A stretch of DNA of 64,000 nt from Lachnospiraceae bacterium C10. Its GTDB lineage: Bacteria > Bacillota > Clostridia > Lachnospirales > Lachnospiraceae. The notes beneath the pieces were generated by a model. It searched no databases. It was not told the DNA's origin and saw nothing but the letters and a program-made list of their open reading frames with translations. The stretch is taken from assembly GCA_900100095.1 (NCBI GenBank), contig FMTN01000025.1:1-64000 (forward strand), in the 5' to 3' direction. Position numbers and translations under genes: made by a program. Positions within the stretch are counted from its first letter, which is position 1; every line of letters starts with the position of its first letter. Below are positions 63,003-64,000 of the stretch, piece by piece.

Positions 63003-63983
63003 ATGCCAGGTTTCAGAACTCACTTTATTTTCGGTCAGATCTGTTGTAAAGAATTAAAGAAATCTCCTCACGCCAGAGATCTTCGCCTCTATCACCTTAT
63101 GAAGGATTTTCCTGAGGCGTACTCCCTTGGACTTCAGGGGCCGGATATTTTCTTTTACAATATTCCGTCCCATCTGTTTCACAAACATAACATTGGCATC
63201 CGTATGCATGCGAAAGACACGCTTTCCATGTTCCACAGCCTTTTATCCCTTCGGGGTTCAATCATTAATCCTACCCTTCAGAAGCTGGCAGATGCCTATA
63301 TTTTAGGCTTTATTGGCCACTATACACTGGATACGATCTGTCACCCTTACATCCACTATCGGACCAATAAGACCAGTTCAAAGAACGAGAACTATACCTT
63401 CGGCTGTCATGTCTTCCTTGAAACCGACATTGACGGCGCTATGCTGGCTCATTTCTATCACAAGAAATTTTCCTGGTTTCGCACCGGTCATACCGTTGCT
63501 CTTCCGGGCTGGCAGAGACGCTTTTTGTCCGTTTTCCTGCAAAGAGCCATTGAGATCGCATATCCGGGCAGCCTTGTCTTCGCTTCCGAAATCGGCGAAG
63601 CCATGCTTTCCACTCGCTTTCTATACGACCTGATGGAGGATGAACACGGCTGGAAGAAAAAACTGGTTCGCGATGTGGATAAACACCTTTTCCATCACGC
63701 CTTCCTGTCCCCTCTCATCGCCAATGATCATCTCCGGACGTATCACGATCCGATGAACCTCCGCCACAAGCGGTGGAACAATCCATGGGATCCGTCCCAG
63801 ACGTCCACAGCCGATTTCTATGAACTTCTGGATCGTGCCAATGCATCCTATCTGTATCGCATCCGCCGTTTCGGAGCGATGTGCACGGTTCGCCACGGCT
63901 CCAACGCCTATTACGCCGCCTTCGACAGCCTGCTGTCTGATCTGGGAAACCTTTCCTACGATACCGGCCTTCCGATCGACTGA
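63003..63983 (+). CDS. Zinc-dependent phospholipase C-family protein
   Basis: 326 residues from the ATG at 63003 (AAAGGAG 6 bases upstream; an in-frame ATG at 62967 lies before the promoter). The protein is His-rich, with the family's spaced metal ligands: TH near residue 6, GLQGPD, GHYTLDTICHPYIHYRT and HVFLETDID. These match the Zn-dependent PLC fold found in many Clostridia, whose members are often cytoplasmic and of unknown substrate. There is no signal peptide, so a secreted toxin role is unlikely. Confidence 0.88.
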   Translation: MPGFRTHFIFGQICCKELKKSPHARDLRLYHLMKDFPEAYSLGLQGPDIFFYNIPSHLFHKHNIGIRMHAKDTLSMFHSLLSLRGSIINPTLQKLADAYILGFIGHYTLDTICHPYIHYRTNKTSSKNENYTFGCHVFLETDIDGAMLAHFYHKKFSWFRTGHTVALPGWQRRFLSVFLQRAIEIAYPGSLVFASEIGEAMLSTRFLYDLMEDEHGWKKKLVRDVDKHLFHHAFLSPLIANDHLRTYHDPMNLRHKRWNNPWDPSQTSTADFYELLDRANASYLYRIRRFGAMCTVRHGSNAYYAAFDSLLSDLGNLSYDTGLPID

Positions 63984-64000
63984 GTCGACAGATAAGCCCC

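Overview
The window looks like chromosome from a Gram-positive, low-to-moderate-GC member of Clostridia, most likely Lachnospiraceae. Pointers are the GlgC/GlgD pair, SpoVG, DnaD/DnaI-type helicase loading, a CIRCE heat-shock operator, BspA-type leucine-rich repeats, a class B sortase, split transketolase subunits and very large Ig-like surface proteins. This assignment is inference from gene content. No phage, insertion sequence, rRNA or CRISPR array was seen. Most genes are housekeeping genes in short operons.

Layout. 1-2.5 kb: the N-terminal 841 residues of a large secreted protein, transcribed leftwards from a promoter whose spacer contains a run of nine G. 3-6.7 kb: an AIM24-family protein, a Ni/Co ECF importer (cbiMQO) and a divergent His-rich CsoR/RcnR-type repressor with a G-tract operator between them. 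6.9-10.7 kb: a chemoreceptor, two small unknown proteins and a stand-alone response regulator. 10.7-17.5 kb: hflX, a HAD phosphatase and lon (lon carries a CIRCE operator), then an RluA pseudouridine synthase and a diguanylate cyclase. 17.6-23.5 kb, rightwards: gph, a GH114-like protein, mfd and pth. 23.5-27.2 kb, leftwards: a lipoprotein/chaperone-like unknown, spoVG, glgD and glgC. 27.5-32.5 kb, rightwards: murC, a DnaA-box cluster, dnaD-like, dnaC/dnaI-like and prs.

32.5-48.6 kb is the envelope region. It holds an 810-residue membrane-anchored unknown, a DMT transporter and an LTA-synthase-family enzyme that share one palindromic promoter region, and a leftward cluster of a 2455-residue Ig-repeat surface protein, a class B sortase and an LRR protein ending in a TPKTA-type sorting signal. 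49-56 kb: a heterodimeric ABC exporter with a divergent TetR-type regulator, then lepB, an SDR enzyme and a cysteine-cluster protein. 56-64 kb: tRNA-Pro, ROK glucokinase, PBP1A, two transketolase subunits, a DUF234-type ATPase and a zinc-dependent phospholipase-like protein.

The strongest less-expected signals are regulatory: the poly-G promoter spacer before the surface protein (candidate phase variation), the tandem DnaA boxes next to helicase-loading genes, the CIRCE element on lon, the overlapping divergent promoters at 35.9 kb, and a multi-hairpin intergenic element at 24.2 kb. No single operon stands out as an obviously new biological system; the sortase/giant-protein cluster and the phase-variation candidate come closest.
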